DNA of 64,000 nt from Candidatus Kaistella beijingensis (GTDB lineage Bacteria; Bacteroidota; Bacteroidia; Flavobacteriales; Weeksellaceae): assembly GCF_020084865.1 (NCBI RefSeq), contig NZ_CP071953.1:372001-436000 (forward strand), read 5' to 3'. Positions 17,780 to 26,170 of the stretch are shown piece after piece. How positions within the stretch are numbered: position 1 is the first letter of the stretch; the number at the start of each line of letters is the position of its first letter. The translations under genes were made by a program, and so were the position numbers. The notes below the pieces were generated by a model. It was not told the origin of the DNA. It made no database searches and was given only the letters and a program-made list of their open reading frames with translations.

Positions 17780-18643
17780 ATGCAATTTTCGCCAATTATC
17801 ATAGGAACCATGCGATGGGGAATTTGGGGAGCCAATCACTCCGAAAACGAAGTTCAGAAATTGATTGAGACTTCTTTGGAATCGGGATTTTCCACTTTTG
17901 ACCATGCCGATATTTATGGAAATTATACGACCGAAAAATTATTCGGTGACGCTTTTTCTGAAATGGGTATCAATAGGGAAGAAGTGCAACTCATCTCCAA
18001 ATGCGGAATTGAAATGCCCTGCGAAAACAGAAGTTTTAAGATTAAATCCTACAATTATTCAATAGAACATATTCTAAGTTCAGTTGACCGAAGTTTAGAA
18101 AATCTGAAAACCGATTACTTGGATTTGCTTCTTCTTCACCGTCCGTCACCATTGATGAATCCAGAAGAAATTGCAGAAAGTTTCCATATTTTGCGCGAAC
18201 AGAAAAAGGTTCGTCATTTCGGAGTTTCCAATTTTTCACCTTCGCAGTTTGATTTAATTAATGACGCTTTTCCTTTAATTACCAATCAAATCGAAGTTTC
18301 CGTCAATCACACCGATTCTTTCTACGACGGAACTTTAGATCAAATGATGCTGAAAAAATTGCAGCCAATGGCTTGGTCCGTCATGGGAAATTATTTTTCT
18401 GAAAATTCGGAACAGAATTCAAGAATTAAAAAAGTGTTGGAAGAACTTTGTCCAAAATATGATGCAGAAGAAAATCAAATTTTGTTAGCATTTATCTTAA
18501 AACATCCCGCCAAAATCCTTCCTGTCATCGGAACTTCAAAAGCTGAAACCATCAAAAAATTTAAGGAAGTATTAAACTTAAGTCTTGAAAGAGAAGATTG
18601 GTTCAAACTTCTGAAAGCGAGTCAGGGAAAGGAAGTGGATTGA
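17780..18643 (+). CDS. Aldo/keto reductase
   Basis: A 287-residue NADPH-dependent oxidoreductase of the AKR superfamily, (beta/alpha)8 barrel. The catalytic tetrad is visible: Asp in DHADIYGN, Tyr in the same motif, Lys in LISKCGIE and His in LLLLHRPSPLM. The C-terminal cofactor-binding part has ILPVIGTSKAETI. It resembles the YdhF-like branch. It stands alone, divergent from the T9SS cargo gene, and the natural substrate is unknown. I see no strong terminator in the 194 bp before the RRM gene. Confidence 0.88.
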   Translation: MQFSPIIIGTMRWGIWGANHSENEVQKLIETSLESGFSTFDHADIYGNYTTEKLFGDAFSEMGINREEVQLISKCGIEMPCENRSFKIKSYNYSIEHILSSVDRSLENLKTDYLDLLLLHRPSPLMNPEEIAESFHILREQKKVRHFGVSNFSPSQFDLINDAFPLITNQIEVSVNHTDSFYDGTLDQMMLKKLQPMAWSVMGNYFSENSEQNSRIKKVLEELCPKYDAEENQILLAFILKHPAKILPVIGTSKAETIKKFKEVLNLSLEREDWFKLLKASQGKEVD

Positions 18644-18837
18644 GAGTTAAAGGTGAATTATAGTGCCAGAAAAAACTTGAAGCTTGAAATTTGAAACCTC
18701 AAACAAAAGTTTATTGTTGCATATCTGATTTATAGTTGTATCTTGCACCCGTTTTTATATCCGAATTCAATCATTGTTCATCCTTAGTTGAGTTTCATTT
18801 ATAATTTCAACAGTATTAATTTTTAATTTTTTTTAAG

Positions 18838-19176
18838 ATGAACATTTTTGTTTCAAACATCAACTATGCAACCAAAGAACAGTCGTTGCAAGATTTATTT
18901 TCAGAATTTGGTGAAGTATCTTCATCCAAAATTATCACAGACAGAGAAACAGGCAGAAGCCGTGGTTTCGGATTCGTAGAAATGGGCGATGATGAAGGCA
19001 AACAAGCCATCGAAGCACTTAACGGAAGAGAATTGGACGGAAAGGAACTGAACGTTTCTGAAGCTAAACCTAAAGAAGACAAACCAAGAAGAAGTTTCGA
19101 CAACAACCGTGGCGGTGGTTACGGTGGTGGAAACAGAGGCGGTTACGATAGAAATCGTGGCGGATCAAACTGGTAA
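18838..19176 (+). CDS. RNA-binding protein with one RRM and Gly-rich tail
   Basis: A 112-residue single-stranded RNA-binding protein. The RRM covers residues 1-80 with RNP2 at IFVSNINY and RNP1 at RSRGFGFVEM. The C-terminus from about 90 on is rich in Gly, Arg and Asn (GGGYGGGNRGGYDRNRGG), the architecture of small cold-inducible RNA-binding proteins. Such proteins in bacteria with this layout are thought to bind mRNA and to respond to cold. The 194-bp upstream region is long and AT-rich, which would fit a regulated 5' leader, but I cannot identify a specific element there. Confidence 0.92.
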   Translation: MNIFVSNINYATKEQSLQDLFSEFGEVSSSKIITDRETGRSRGFGFVEMGDDEGKQAIEALNGRELDGKELNVSEAKPKEDKPRRSFDNNRGGGYGGGNRGGYDRNRGGSNW

Positions 19177-19200
19177 GATATTTTTTGAAAAAAAGTGAAG

Positions 19201-19228
19201 CGGCAAATTTATTTGCCGTTTTTTTTTG
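19201..19228 (+). terminator. Terminator after the RRM gene
   Basis: CGGCAAAT (19201-19208) pairs with ATTTGCCG (19211-19218) and is followed by a run of nine T's. It starts 24 bp after the RRM stop codon. Confidence 0.92.
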
Positions 19229-19273
19229 TTTCGGGATGCGAATTATGAGATTCGAGTCTCAATTAGATATGTT

Positions 19274-19409
19274 GATTTCTCGCTTCGCTCGAAATGACAG
19301 CGACATTAATAATACTTATTTGGGCATCTTTCGGCGCGGCGAAGCCGCGCCGAAAGATGCCTATTTTCCACTAAAGTGAAACTCGTCATTTCGAGCGAAG
19401 CGAGAAATC
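19274..19409. repeat. Composite palindromic element (REPIN-like)
   Basis: A 25-nt word at 19274-19298 is repeated as an exact inverse at 19385-19409, with core GAGCGAAGCGAG. Between them, at 19323-19361, sits an 18-bp perfect palindrome with a GAA loop and centre GCGGCGAAGCCGC. The whole 136-bp unit therefore forms nested hairpins. The open frame running across it is a by-product of the repeat, not a gene. Confidence 0.9.
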
Positions 19410-19458
19410 TGTTTTTTTAATCTTTTGCAAGCTGAAAGCTGATTGCCGACAGCAAATT

Positions 19459-21240
19459 TTATTTTCTTCTAATCAACAAATATGCGTCATTATAATAAAT
19501 CTGCTCTTTTTGAAAATTCTCCCGAATCAAATTACCGAAAACAATTTTTAAATGATAGTTCCCCAAATCATTTTCCACCGAAATTTCAGGAACGGAAATC
19601 TGTCCGGATTGGTTTTTATATTGCGCCATATATTGTTTTATAAAAGGCGTTACTTCCCATTTTTGCTGACCGTTTAAAGTGATAGTTAATAGTAATTGTC
19701 CGTTTTGTTGAAGTGTACTTATTAAAATATTATCGTTATTAAATTTCAAATCTCCTTCTTTGTAGTTTGCGAGTGACGCGACATATTCATAACCGCTTAC
19801 AGAATGGAATTTGTTTTCCGTCACAATCTCAAATCGTTCACCTTGTGGAAATTTTTTGGTGGTTTCAACTTGGGTGAAACGTTTTCTCAACTCGCCCTGA
19901 ATTCCCCAATAATCCTTCTTTTCAATTGATTTTGCCAATATTTTTTGGTCGTTTGTACTGAGTAAAGTGAATAGAAATTCCTTTTCGTTCCTCTTCGCAA
20001 GAAAATCAAACTTGTTGGAAACCTCGTCTGCAACGGTATCTGAAACTTTTTTATGAAAATCGATTTTACCATTTTCAAGCAATTTACTGTCAATCAAAAC
20101 TTTTTTCAGTTCCGTTTTCTGGCTTCTTTTTGCCACTGAAAAAGTATTCAAATAAGGCATGATTAAAGAGAACAGCCCAAAAGCAAATAAACTGATGGGA
20201 ACAAATTTAATCGTCGCTTTTCCTGAAAAAATAAAATACAAAACAACTGAAGTGAGCCAAATCGCAAGAATCAAAACGAAATATCTTGGTTCCGTGTAGC
20301 CGTATTCTAAAATTCTTGTAAAAATCGCGATAAATAATAGAACGATAAGCGGAATTAAAGTGTAATAGAAAATTTTAGAAAAAACCTTCACCCAAGATTT
20401 TGTGGAGTCCTGCTTTAAAGGATGAACCAGAAGCAGCGCTAAAATTCCCACCACCGAATACGCCAAAATCAAATAAGAAACCCAACCTCTCGGAAGTTCC
20501 CAATTAATCAAGATTTTTGCGGAATAGAAATAAAGGATGACCGCATAAATAATTAACAGCGGAATGAGAATATACTGGGTGAAAAATTTCAGAATAATCG
20601 GGTAGTTGTCGTCTTTTTCAAGAAATTTCAATCCCTTTTCATTGAATAATAAAAAGATAAAGCAGCTTCCGAAAATAGCGAGAAAATAGAAGGTTTCCGC
20701 ATAATATCGGTCATTGAAGTTGAAGTCGAAAAGTTTGTCAACCGCAAGAATTGCAAGCATAACGCCGCCTGTTAATACGCCTGTAAAAACTCCCGTAAGA
20801 AAGGTGTAGATAAAAAGATTTTTGTTGTACTGCCAAAAATTAAGTTCCCTTTTTTCGCCAAAAAATGCAATGAACGAAACCAAAAGATGCGACAAAATAA
20901 AAGTTGGAATAATCAAAAAAGCATACTTCTCCGTGAAATCAATCTTTTTTTCGGGAAGTAGAAAATAGAAAAAAATCAGAAAGAGAACGCCAAAAACTTC
21001 AAGCAAAATCGCTCTACCAATTCTTTGTGACAACATTTTCAAAGCAAACATCAACGAAATTCCTAAACAGCAAACCATTGTAAATTTCACGAAAACGAAA
21101 TTGGTTTCCACCGAATCAAAATTTCTTTGCGCGAAGCAAATCAACGAAATTGCTCCAAGTAAGGCCATAAGCAAAACCATGGGATATTCTCTGAGCACGT
21201 CGTCAGTTTTCCCAAAAATTTCTTTGAATTTATTTAGCAT
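19459..21240 (-). CDS. DUF4153 family multi-pass membrane protein
   Basis: A 593-residue protein with about 11-12 membrane helices in residues 20-375 (for example MVLLMALLGAISLICFAQ, ILLVHPL, and a run near 300-360), followed by a soluble C-terminal domain of about 210 residues rich in charged and beta-forming sequence. The layout matches DUF4153 proteins of Bacteroidota; their function is not established. It follows the BlaI/MecI-type regulator by 42 bp on the same strand, so the regulator probably controls it. The C-terminal part ends YNDAYLLIRRK. Confidence 0.8.
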   Translation of the reverse strand: MLNKFKEIFGKTDDVLREYPMVLLMALLGAISLICFAQRNFDSVETNFVFVKFTMVCCLGISLMFALKMLSQRIGRAILLEVFGVLFLIFFYFLLPEKKIDFTEKYAFLIIPTFILSHLLVSFIAFFGEKRELNFWQYNKNLFIYTFLTGVFTGVLTGGVMLAILAVDKLFDFNFNDRYYAETFYFLAIFGSCFIFLLFNEKGLKFLEKDDNYPIILKFFTQYILIPLLIIYAVILYFYSAKILINWELPRGWVSYLILAYSVVGILALLLVHPLKQDSTKSWVKVFSKIFYYTLIPLIVLLFIAIFTRILEYGYTEPRYFVLILAIWLTSVVLYFIFSGKATIKFVPISLFAFGLFSLIMPYLNTFSVAKRSQKTELKKVLIDSKLLENGKIDFHKKVSDTVADEVSNKFDFLAKRNEKEFLFTLLSTNDQKILAKSIEKKDYWGIQGELRKRFTQVETTKKFPQGERFEIVTENKFHSVSGYEYVASLANYKEGDLKFNNDNILISTLQQNGQLLLTITLNGQQKWEVTPFIKQYMAQYKNQSGQISVPEISVENDLGNYHLKIVFGNLIRENFQKEQIYYNDAYLLIRRK

Positions 21241-21282
21241 GATTTATCTTAATATTTTAGAGTCATTGAACCAAAATTTTTT

Positions 21283-21753
21283 TTATTTTTTCTTCTTCTT
21301 TTTACCCTTCTTTTTCTTCTTTTTCTCTGAAGTAATTTCATCAATAAAATCGCTGATTGGGTTTTCAGCCTCCGCATTTTCAACAAGCGGAACAACGGTG
21401 GTTTTTATCTCAAAAAACTGATTAAGTTCCGATGGATTCAAAAGTTTTTCATCAATCAAAGTTTTCAACATCTCAGTTCCCGAATTGTCGAAATAATTTT
21501 CGAGGAAATTTCTCAACTGAAATTTTTTATAATCTTCAAAGGGAACTGCAACGCTGTATTTAAAAATCCTGCCTTCTTTTTCAGTGCTTAAAAATTCCTT
21601 TTCAACTAAAATTTTCATAAAGGTTGAAATGGTATTCTGATGTGGTTTTGGTTCGGGATAATGTTCAATAACATCTTTCATGTATGCATGTTCGATTTTC
21701 CATAAAATCTGCATCAAAAGTTCTTCGGAAGGCGTGAGGTGGTTTATTTTCAT
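21283..21753 (-). CDS. BlaI/MecI-type transcriptional regulator with poly-lysine tail
   Basis: A 156-residue winged-helix repressor of the BlaI/MecI/CopY family. The N-terminal DNA-binding part is LTPSEELLMQILWKIEHA with recognition-helix segment HQNTISTFMKILVEKEF, followed by an acidic dimerisation region. The last 13 residues are six Lys, Gly, six Lys, encoded by a long A-rich tract at 21283-21323. In most BlaI systems the neighbour is a BlaR1/M56 sensor protease; here none is present and the downstream gene is DUF4153. The tail might add DNA affinity or be a slippage-prone end. Confidence 0.85.
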   Translation of the reverse strand: MKINHLTPSEELLMQILWKIEHAYMKDVIEHYPEPKPHQNTISTFMKILVEKEFLSTEKEGRIFKYSVAVPFEDYKKFQLRNFLENYFDNSGTEMLKTLIDEKLLNPSELNQFFEIKTTVVPLVENAEAENPISDFIDEITSEKKKKKKGKKKKKK

Positions 21754-21783
21754 AATTGATAATCAATAATTGATGATTGATAG
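21753..21783. repeat. GATAATTGATGATTGAT-type junction words
   Basis: Directly upstream of the BlaI-type gene the sequence is made of repeated TTGATAATCAATAATTGATGATTGAT words. A related stretch precedes the gene at 43752-44408 (about 44407-44445). No function is evident. Confidence 0.45.
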
Positions 21784-21878
21784 AATTTCTGTTCCAAATT
21801 TCAAGTTTTTAGTGAAAAAATTCACCATTGACCGCAAAGCGAATTCACCATTTACATTTATTTACTTATTACTTATTG

Positions 21879-22481
21879 CTAATTACTCATAACAATGTTC
21901 GCATAAAGATAAATAAAAGAAACCACACCCGCGATTATTGCGCCCATAAAGACTTCTTTCACCGTATGCCTTTTTAATATGATTCTTGTAATCCCAACCA
22001 AAACTGCAATTCCCAACCAAAAAATTCCCAAGACTGGACTTTTAGCAAAGAAAAGTGCCGCCACAAAAACGTTGAAAGCGGTGTGCATGGAACTTTTGAT
22101 AAAATAGTTGCTCAATTGCATTACCAAAAGTAAAATCAAAAGAAAAATCATGACTAAATCGATGTTTCCGTTATTGAAATAATCAAAAAAAAGATAAGCG
22201 ATAATTGCCGCAGCAATAAAGAAATAAAGACTTTTTCTTTCATTCCTGTTGGACACATCCATGTTGGAATAGTTACCTTTCTTAACATTCCAAAAAATCC
22301 ATCCTGAAATCGGAATAATCGTGATTAAAAGGATGGGCAAAAATATTTGGGTTGCTTCCTTCAAAGTATAATTCTGCACGCTAAACCAAACGTAGTAGAT
22401 CAAGAGTGAAGTAAGTGGATTGAAGAAATTTGAAATAAACTTTGAAATTCCAATAATGATTGATGAATTGGTTTTGAACAT
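21879..22481 (-). CDS. PAP2-like membrane phosphatase family protein
   Basis: A 200-residue integral membrane protein with five to six helices. It resembles the PAP2 superfamily in its C-terminal half: a histidine at SMHTAFN, then RIILKRHTVKEVFMGAIIAGV, similar to the motif containing the catalytic His in small PAP2 proteins. The full acid-phosphatase signature (KxxxxxxRP, PSGH) is not obvious, so it is a divergent member. Likely roles are lipid phosphate or undecaprenyl-diphosphate dephosphorylation. It lies upstream of the BlaI-type gene on the same strand, with 125 bp of repeat-rich DNA between. Confidence 0.65.
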   Translation of the reverse strand: MFKTNSSIIIGISKFISNFFNPLTSLLIYYVWFSVQNYTLKEATQIFLPILLITIIPISGWIFWNVKKGNYSNMDVSNRNERKSLYFFIAAAIIAYLFFDYFNNGNIDLVMIFLLILLLVMQLSNYFIKSSMHTAFNVFVAALFFAKSPVLGIFWLGIAVLVGITRIILKRHTVKEVFMGAIIAGVVSFIYLYANIVMSN

Positions 22482-22574
22482 TTAATTAATAATATGCTCA
22501 AAAATAAGTTTTTTAAATGATTTATATTGTAAAATTTATACTTGTATGCTATCAATAAAGACAAAGATTTTTCC

Positions 22575-22582
22575 TATTTTTG
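22575..22582 (+). promoter_or_regulatory. -7 box of pdhA promoter
   Basis: TATTTTTG matches TAnnTTTG and ends 19 bp before the chosen pdhA start. No convincing TTG is found at 19-20 bp upstream. Confidence 0.55.
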
Positions 22583-22601
22583 CATCATATTTCAATTAAA
22601 C

Positions 22602-23606
22602 ATGAAGGAATTTTCAAAAGAAGTTTACCTTAAATGGTACGAAGAAATGACGATGTGGAGAAGGTTTGAAGACAAATGCCGTTCTCTTTACCTAAAACAG
22701 AAAATCCGTGGATTTTTACATTTATATAACGGTCAGGAAGCAATTCCCGCAGGTTTTACCCATGCGATGGATTTAACAAAAGACAGTATGATTACCGCTT
22801 ACCGCTGCCACATTCATCCAATGGCAATGGGAGTGGACCCGAAAAGAATTATGGCGGAACTTTGTGGTAAAGCTACGGGAACTTCAGGCGGAATGGGTGG
22901 TTCTATGCACATTTTCAGCAAGGAGAAAAGATTTTATGGCGGTCACGGAATCGTGGGCGGTCAAATTCCTTTGGGAGCAGGAATCGCTTTTGCCGATAAA
23001 TATTTTGAAACGGGTGGCGTAAATATCTGTTTCTTCGGTGATGGTGCGGCTCGTCAAGGCTCACTTCACGAAACGTTCAACATGGCGATGAATTGGAAAC
23101 TTCCGGTTGTTTTCGTGGTTGAAAATAATCAGTATGCGATGGGAACTTCGGTGAAAAGAACTGCAAATCATGAAGATATCTATAAATTAGGTTTGGGTTA
23201 TGAAATGCCGTGTTTGCCTGTAGATGCGATGGATCCTGAAAAAGTGGCGGAAGCTGCTTTCGAAGCGATTGAAAGAGCTAGACGTGGAGACGGGCCAACT
23301 TTTATTGAGGCAAGAACTTATCGTTACAGAGGTCACTCCATGTCCGATGCAGAACCTTACAGAAGTAAAGAAGAAGTAGCAGAACATAAAAAGGACGACC
23401 CCATCGAAATCGTGAAACACAGAATTCTCGAAAACAAATGGGCGACAGAAGACGAACTCAACACCATTGATGAAAAATCAAGAGAATTCGTTGAAGAATG
23501 TGTGGAATTTATGGAGCAATCACCGTATCCTGATCCAGAGAAAATCTACGAATACGTGTACGCACAGGAAGATTATCCGTTCTTAAATAAATTAGAAAAC
23601 AATTAA
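22602..23606 (+). CDS. pdhA: Pyruvate dehydrogenase E1 component, alpha subunit
   Basis: A 334-residue thiamine-diphosphate enzyme subunit that, with E1 beta, decarboxylates pyruvate and acetylates the lipoyl arms of E2. The ThDP motif runs from GDGAARQGS to VVENNQYAMGT. The phosphorylation-loop-like segment YRYRGHSMSDAEPYRS is present as in all E1 alpha chains. I chose the ATG at 22602 (MKEFSKEVYL) rather than an upstream TTG because a -7 promoter box lies just before it. pdhB and lpd are absent here, so they must lie elsewhere. pdhC follows after 83 bp of AT-rich repeats. Confidence 0.95.
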   Translation: MKEFSKEVYLKWYEEMTMWRRFEDKCRSLYLKQKIRGFLHLYNGQEAIPAGFTHAMDLTKDSMITAYRCHIHPMAMGVDPKRIMAELCGKATGTSGGMGGSMHIFSKEKRFYGGHGIVGGQIPLGAGIAFADKYFETGGVNICFFGDGAARQGSLHETFNMAMNWKLPVVFVVENNQYAMGTSVKRTANHEDIYKLGLGYEMPCLPVDAMDPEKVAEAAFEAIERARRGDGPTFIEARTYRYRGHSMSDAEPYRSKEEVAEHKKDDPIEIVKHRILENKWATEDELNTIDEKSREFVEECVEFMEQSPYPDPEKIYEYVYAQEDYPFLNKLENN

Positions 23607-23689
23607 TATTAATTTGAAATTTGATGTTTGAGATTTGAATTTATTCCATCTCAAATTTCGAATTTTGAATTTCAAATACGAAGTGAATT
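23607..23689. repeat. AT-rich inverted words between pdhA and pdhC
   Basis: The gap is filled by words such as TTTGAAATTTGATGTTTGAG and their partial inverses (TCTCAAATTTCGAATTTTG). It could fold into a weak hairpin without a T-run, so it should not stop transcription into pdhC. Confidence 0.5.
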
Positions 23690-25336
23690 ATGGCAGAAGT
23701 GATTACAATGCCCCGTCTTTCCGACACAATGACGGATGGTAAAGTGGCGAAATGGCACAAAAAAGTGGGCGACGCTGTAAAAGAAGGCGATATTTTAGCG
23801 GAAATCGAAACCGATAAAGCGGTACAGGATTTCGAATCTGAATACAACGGAACTCTTTTATATATTGGAACTGAAGAGGGTGGTTCATCACCTGTAGATT
23901 CTGTTTTGGCAATTATCGGGAATGAGGGTGAAGATATTTCTGCTTTAAAAGGCGGAAAAGTTGATGAAGGTGTTTCTGAAAAAGTGGAAGAAAAGAAAAT
24001 CGACGAAGAACATAAAACCGAAAAAGAATCAACCAGCATCGAAAAAGCTGAAAATGTTGAAATTCCAAAAGGTGTAGAAGTCATTACCATGCCTCGTTTA
24101 TCTGATACGATGACCGAAGGAAAAGTAGCGAAATGGCACAAAAAAGTGGGAGATTCTGTAAAAGAAGGCGATATTCTCGCTGAAATTGAAACAGATAAAG
24201 CAGTTCAGGACTTCGAATCGGAAGTAAACGGAACTTTACTTTATTCAGGCGTTGAAGAAGGAGCTGCAAGTCCTGTTGACAGTGTTTTAGCCATTATTGG
24301 TCCTGAAGGTACTGATGTTTCTGCAATTGTTGCAGGAGGAGCTCCAAAGTCCGAAGTTAGAAGTCCGAAGTCCGAAGGAGTTGAAAAACCTGCAGAAAAA
24401 GTGCAAGTTACTGCCGAAAGCGGAGCGCCGAAAACAGAAGGACGTTTAGCAATTTCACCTTTAGCCAAAAAAATGGCGGAAGAGAAAGGGATCGACGTTC
24501 ATGCTTTAAAAGGTTCTGGCGAAAATGGCAGAATAGTGAAGAAAGATGTGGAAGAGTTTACACCAGGTGCAACGCAAGTCGCAGCAGAACCAAAAACTGT
24601 CGTTGCGAGCGAAGCGAAGCAACCTCAAGTTCAGCCGCAAATCAGTTTCGTTCAGGGTGAAGATTCCGAAACCCCAAATTCACAGGTTAGAAATATTATC
24701 GCAAAAAGACTTTCTGAAAGTAAATTTTCCGCACCGCATTATTATCTAATGGTGGAAATCAACATGGATAAAGCTATTGAGGCGAGAAACGAAATCAATT
24801 CTTTGCCTGACACGAAAGTTTCCTTCAACGACATGGTGATTAAAGCCACCGCAATGGCGTTGAGAAAACATCCGCAAGTGAACTCAAGTTGGGCAGGAGA
24901 TAAAATCATCCACCACGGAAATATCAACGTGGGTGTTGCAGTCGCAATTCCGGATGGTTTGGTCGTTCCTGTGTTGAAAAACGCAGATCAAATGAACTAC
25001 AACCAAATTTCTGCAGCGGTGAAAGATATGGCAGGAAGAGCAAAATCTAAAGGTTTGAAAGCCAACGAAATGGAAGGTTCTACTTTCTCCGTTTCCAATT
25101 TGGGAATGTTTGGAATTGAGACCTTTACTTCCATCATCAATCAGCCGAACTCATGTATTCTGTCGGTAGGTGCGATTATTGAAAAACCTGTGGTTAAAAA
25201 CGGTCAAATCGTGGTGGGAAATACCATGAAACTATCTTTAGCATGCGACCACAGAGTTGTGGATGGTGCGACAGGAGCACAGTTTCTACAAACTTTAAGA
25301 ACTTATCTGGAGCAACCTTTGACTTTGTTGCTGTAA
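23690..25336 (+). CDS. pdhC: Dihydrolipoyl acetyltransferase (pyruvate dehydrogenase E2)
   Basis: A 548-residue E2 core that passes acetyl groups from lipoyl arms to CoA. Two nearly identical lipoyl domains start at residues 3 and 130 (both EVITMPRLSDTMT), with lipoyl lysines K43 and K170 in ETDKA. The peripheral subunit-binding domain lies at about 260-295 (ISPLAKKMAEEKGIDV). The catalytic domain follows, ending with the HxxxDG motif in CDHRVVDGATG. The linkers contain repeat-derived peptides: SEVRSPKSEG near 222-231 and VVASEAKQP near 304-312, the latter from a palindromic repeat at 24599-24626. A strong terminator lies 16 bp downstream. Confidence 0.96.
   Translation: MAEVITMPRLSDTMTDGKVAKWHKKVGDAVKEGDILAEIETDKAVQDFESEYNGTLLYIGTEEGGSSPVDSVLAIIGNEGEDISALKGGKVDEGVSEKVEEKKIDEEHKTEKESTSIEKAENVEIPKGVEVITMPRLSDTMTEGKVAKWHKKVGDSVKEGDILAEIETDKAVQDFESEVNGTLLYSGVEEGAASPVDSVLAIIGPEGTDVSAIVAGGAPKSEVRSPKSEGVEKPAEKVQVTAESGAPKTEGRLAISPLAKKMAEEKGIDVHALKGSGENGRIVKKDVEEFTPGATQVAAEPKTVVASEAKQPQVQPQISFVQGEDSETPNSQVRNIIAKRLSESKFSAPHYYLMVEINMDKAIEARNEINSLPDTKVSFNDMVIKATAMALRKHPQVNSSWAGDKIIHHGNINVGVAVAIPDGLVVPVLKNADQMNYNQISAAVKDMAGRAKSKGLKANEMEGSTFSVSNLGMFGIETFTSIINQPNSCILSVGAIIEKPVVKNGQIVVGNTMKLSLACDHRVVDGATGAQFLQTLRTYLEQPLTLLL
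24599..24626. repeat. Palindromic repeat inside the pdhC coding frame
   Basis: The segment GTTGCGAGCGAAGCGAAGC followed by AAC has the GCGAAGC core and flanks of the GAGCGAAGCGAG repeat found at 19274-19409. It is read in frame as VVASEAKQP in the flexible linker between the subunit-binding and catalytic domains. Confidence 0.7.
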
Positions 25337-25352
25337 AAGAATTGAAATAATA

Positions 25353-25391
25353 AAAAACCCTTTCAGCATTTGAAATGTTGAAAGGGTTTTT
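25353..25391 (+). terminator. Terminator after pdhC
   Basis: AAAAACCCTTTCAGCATT pairs along 18 bp (one G-T pair) with AATGTTGAAAGGGTTTTT across a TGA loop. It is one of the strongest terminators in the window. Confidence 0.93.
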
Positions 25392-25447
25392 AGTTTTTAA
25401 TCGAAAACGTATAAGATTTATCAGCCAAATTCATTATTTTTGAAACC

Positions 25448-26116
25448 ATGATTAAAGCGAAAAATATTCACAAATCTTACGGCGATTTAGAGGTTTTAAA
25501 GGGTGTAGACATTCATATTCTGGAAGGCGAGGTGATTTCTATCGTGGGCGAATCCGGTGCAGGAAAATCTACATTACTGCAAATTCTCGGAACATTGGAT
25601 TCCCCAACAAATCCTAAAAATTATGATACGCAGATTGCTTTGGCGGGAAAATCATTTATCGAGATGAATGACCGTCAACTTTCAAAATTCAGAAACGAGA
25701 ATATAGGGTTTGTTTTTCAGTTTCACCAACTTTTGCCGGAGTTTACTGCTTTGGAAAACGTTTTGCTTCCCACCAAAATTTCAGGAAAAAATGAAAGGGA
25801 GTCTTTAGACAAAGCTTACTCACTTTTTGAGGATTTGAATATTGCGCACCGACTTCATCATAAACCCAACGAAATGTCAGGAGGTGAAGCGCAGCGAACG
25901 GCTGTAGCAAGAGCTTTAATCAATTCCCCGAAAATTATTTTTGCCGACGAGCCCACCGGAAATCTGGATTCGAAAAATGCGGATGATCTGCATCAGCTTT
26001 TTTTTGATTTAAGAGATAAATACAACCAAACTTTCGTCATTGTGACGCACAACACCCATCTTGCAGACACGACCGACCGAAAATTGGTGATGAAGGACGG
26101 ACAGATTATTAATTAA
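25448..26116 (+). CDS. ABC transporter ATPase, LolD-like
   Basis: A 222-residue ATP-binding subunit of the LolD/MacB/FtsE type. Walker A is GESGAGKST, the Q-loop region FQFHQLLPEFTALENV is typical of LolD, the signature is MSGGEAQR, Walker B with the extender is IIFADEPTGNLDS, and the switch histidine is in IVTHN. LolD with LolC/E releases lipoproteins from the inner membrane. No permease gene is adjacent; in Bacteroidota lolD is often separate from its permease. A MacB-type export role cannot be excluded. It begins 57 bp after the pdhC terminator. Confidence 0.8.
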   Translation: MIKAKNIHKSYGDLEVLKGVDIHILEGEVISIVGESGAGKSTLLQILGTLDSPTNPKNYDTQIALAGKSFIEMNDRQLSKFRNENIGFVFQFHQLLPEFTALENVLLPTKISGKNERESLDKAYSLFEDLNIAHRLHHKPNEMSGGEAQRTAVARALINSPKIIFADEPTGNLDSKNADDLHQLFFDLRDKYNQTFVIVTHNTHLADTTDRKLVMKDGQIIN

Positions 26117-26170
26117 GAGCCAAGTAAAAAGATCCAATAACCAAGTTCAAACAACATCCAACTAAAACCA

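Noticed and set aside
19185..19379. 64-residue open frame after the RRM gene
   Set aside because: It reads through the terminator and the nested inverted repeat; the residues come from the repeat.
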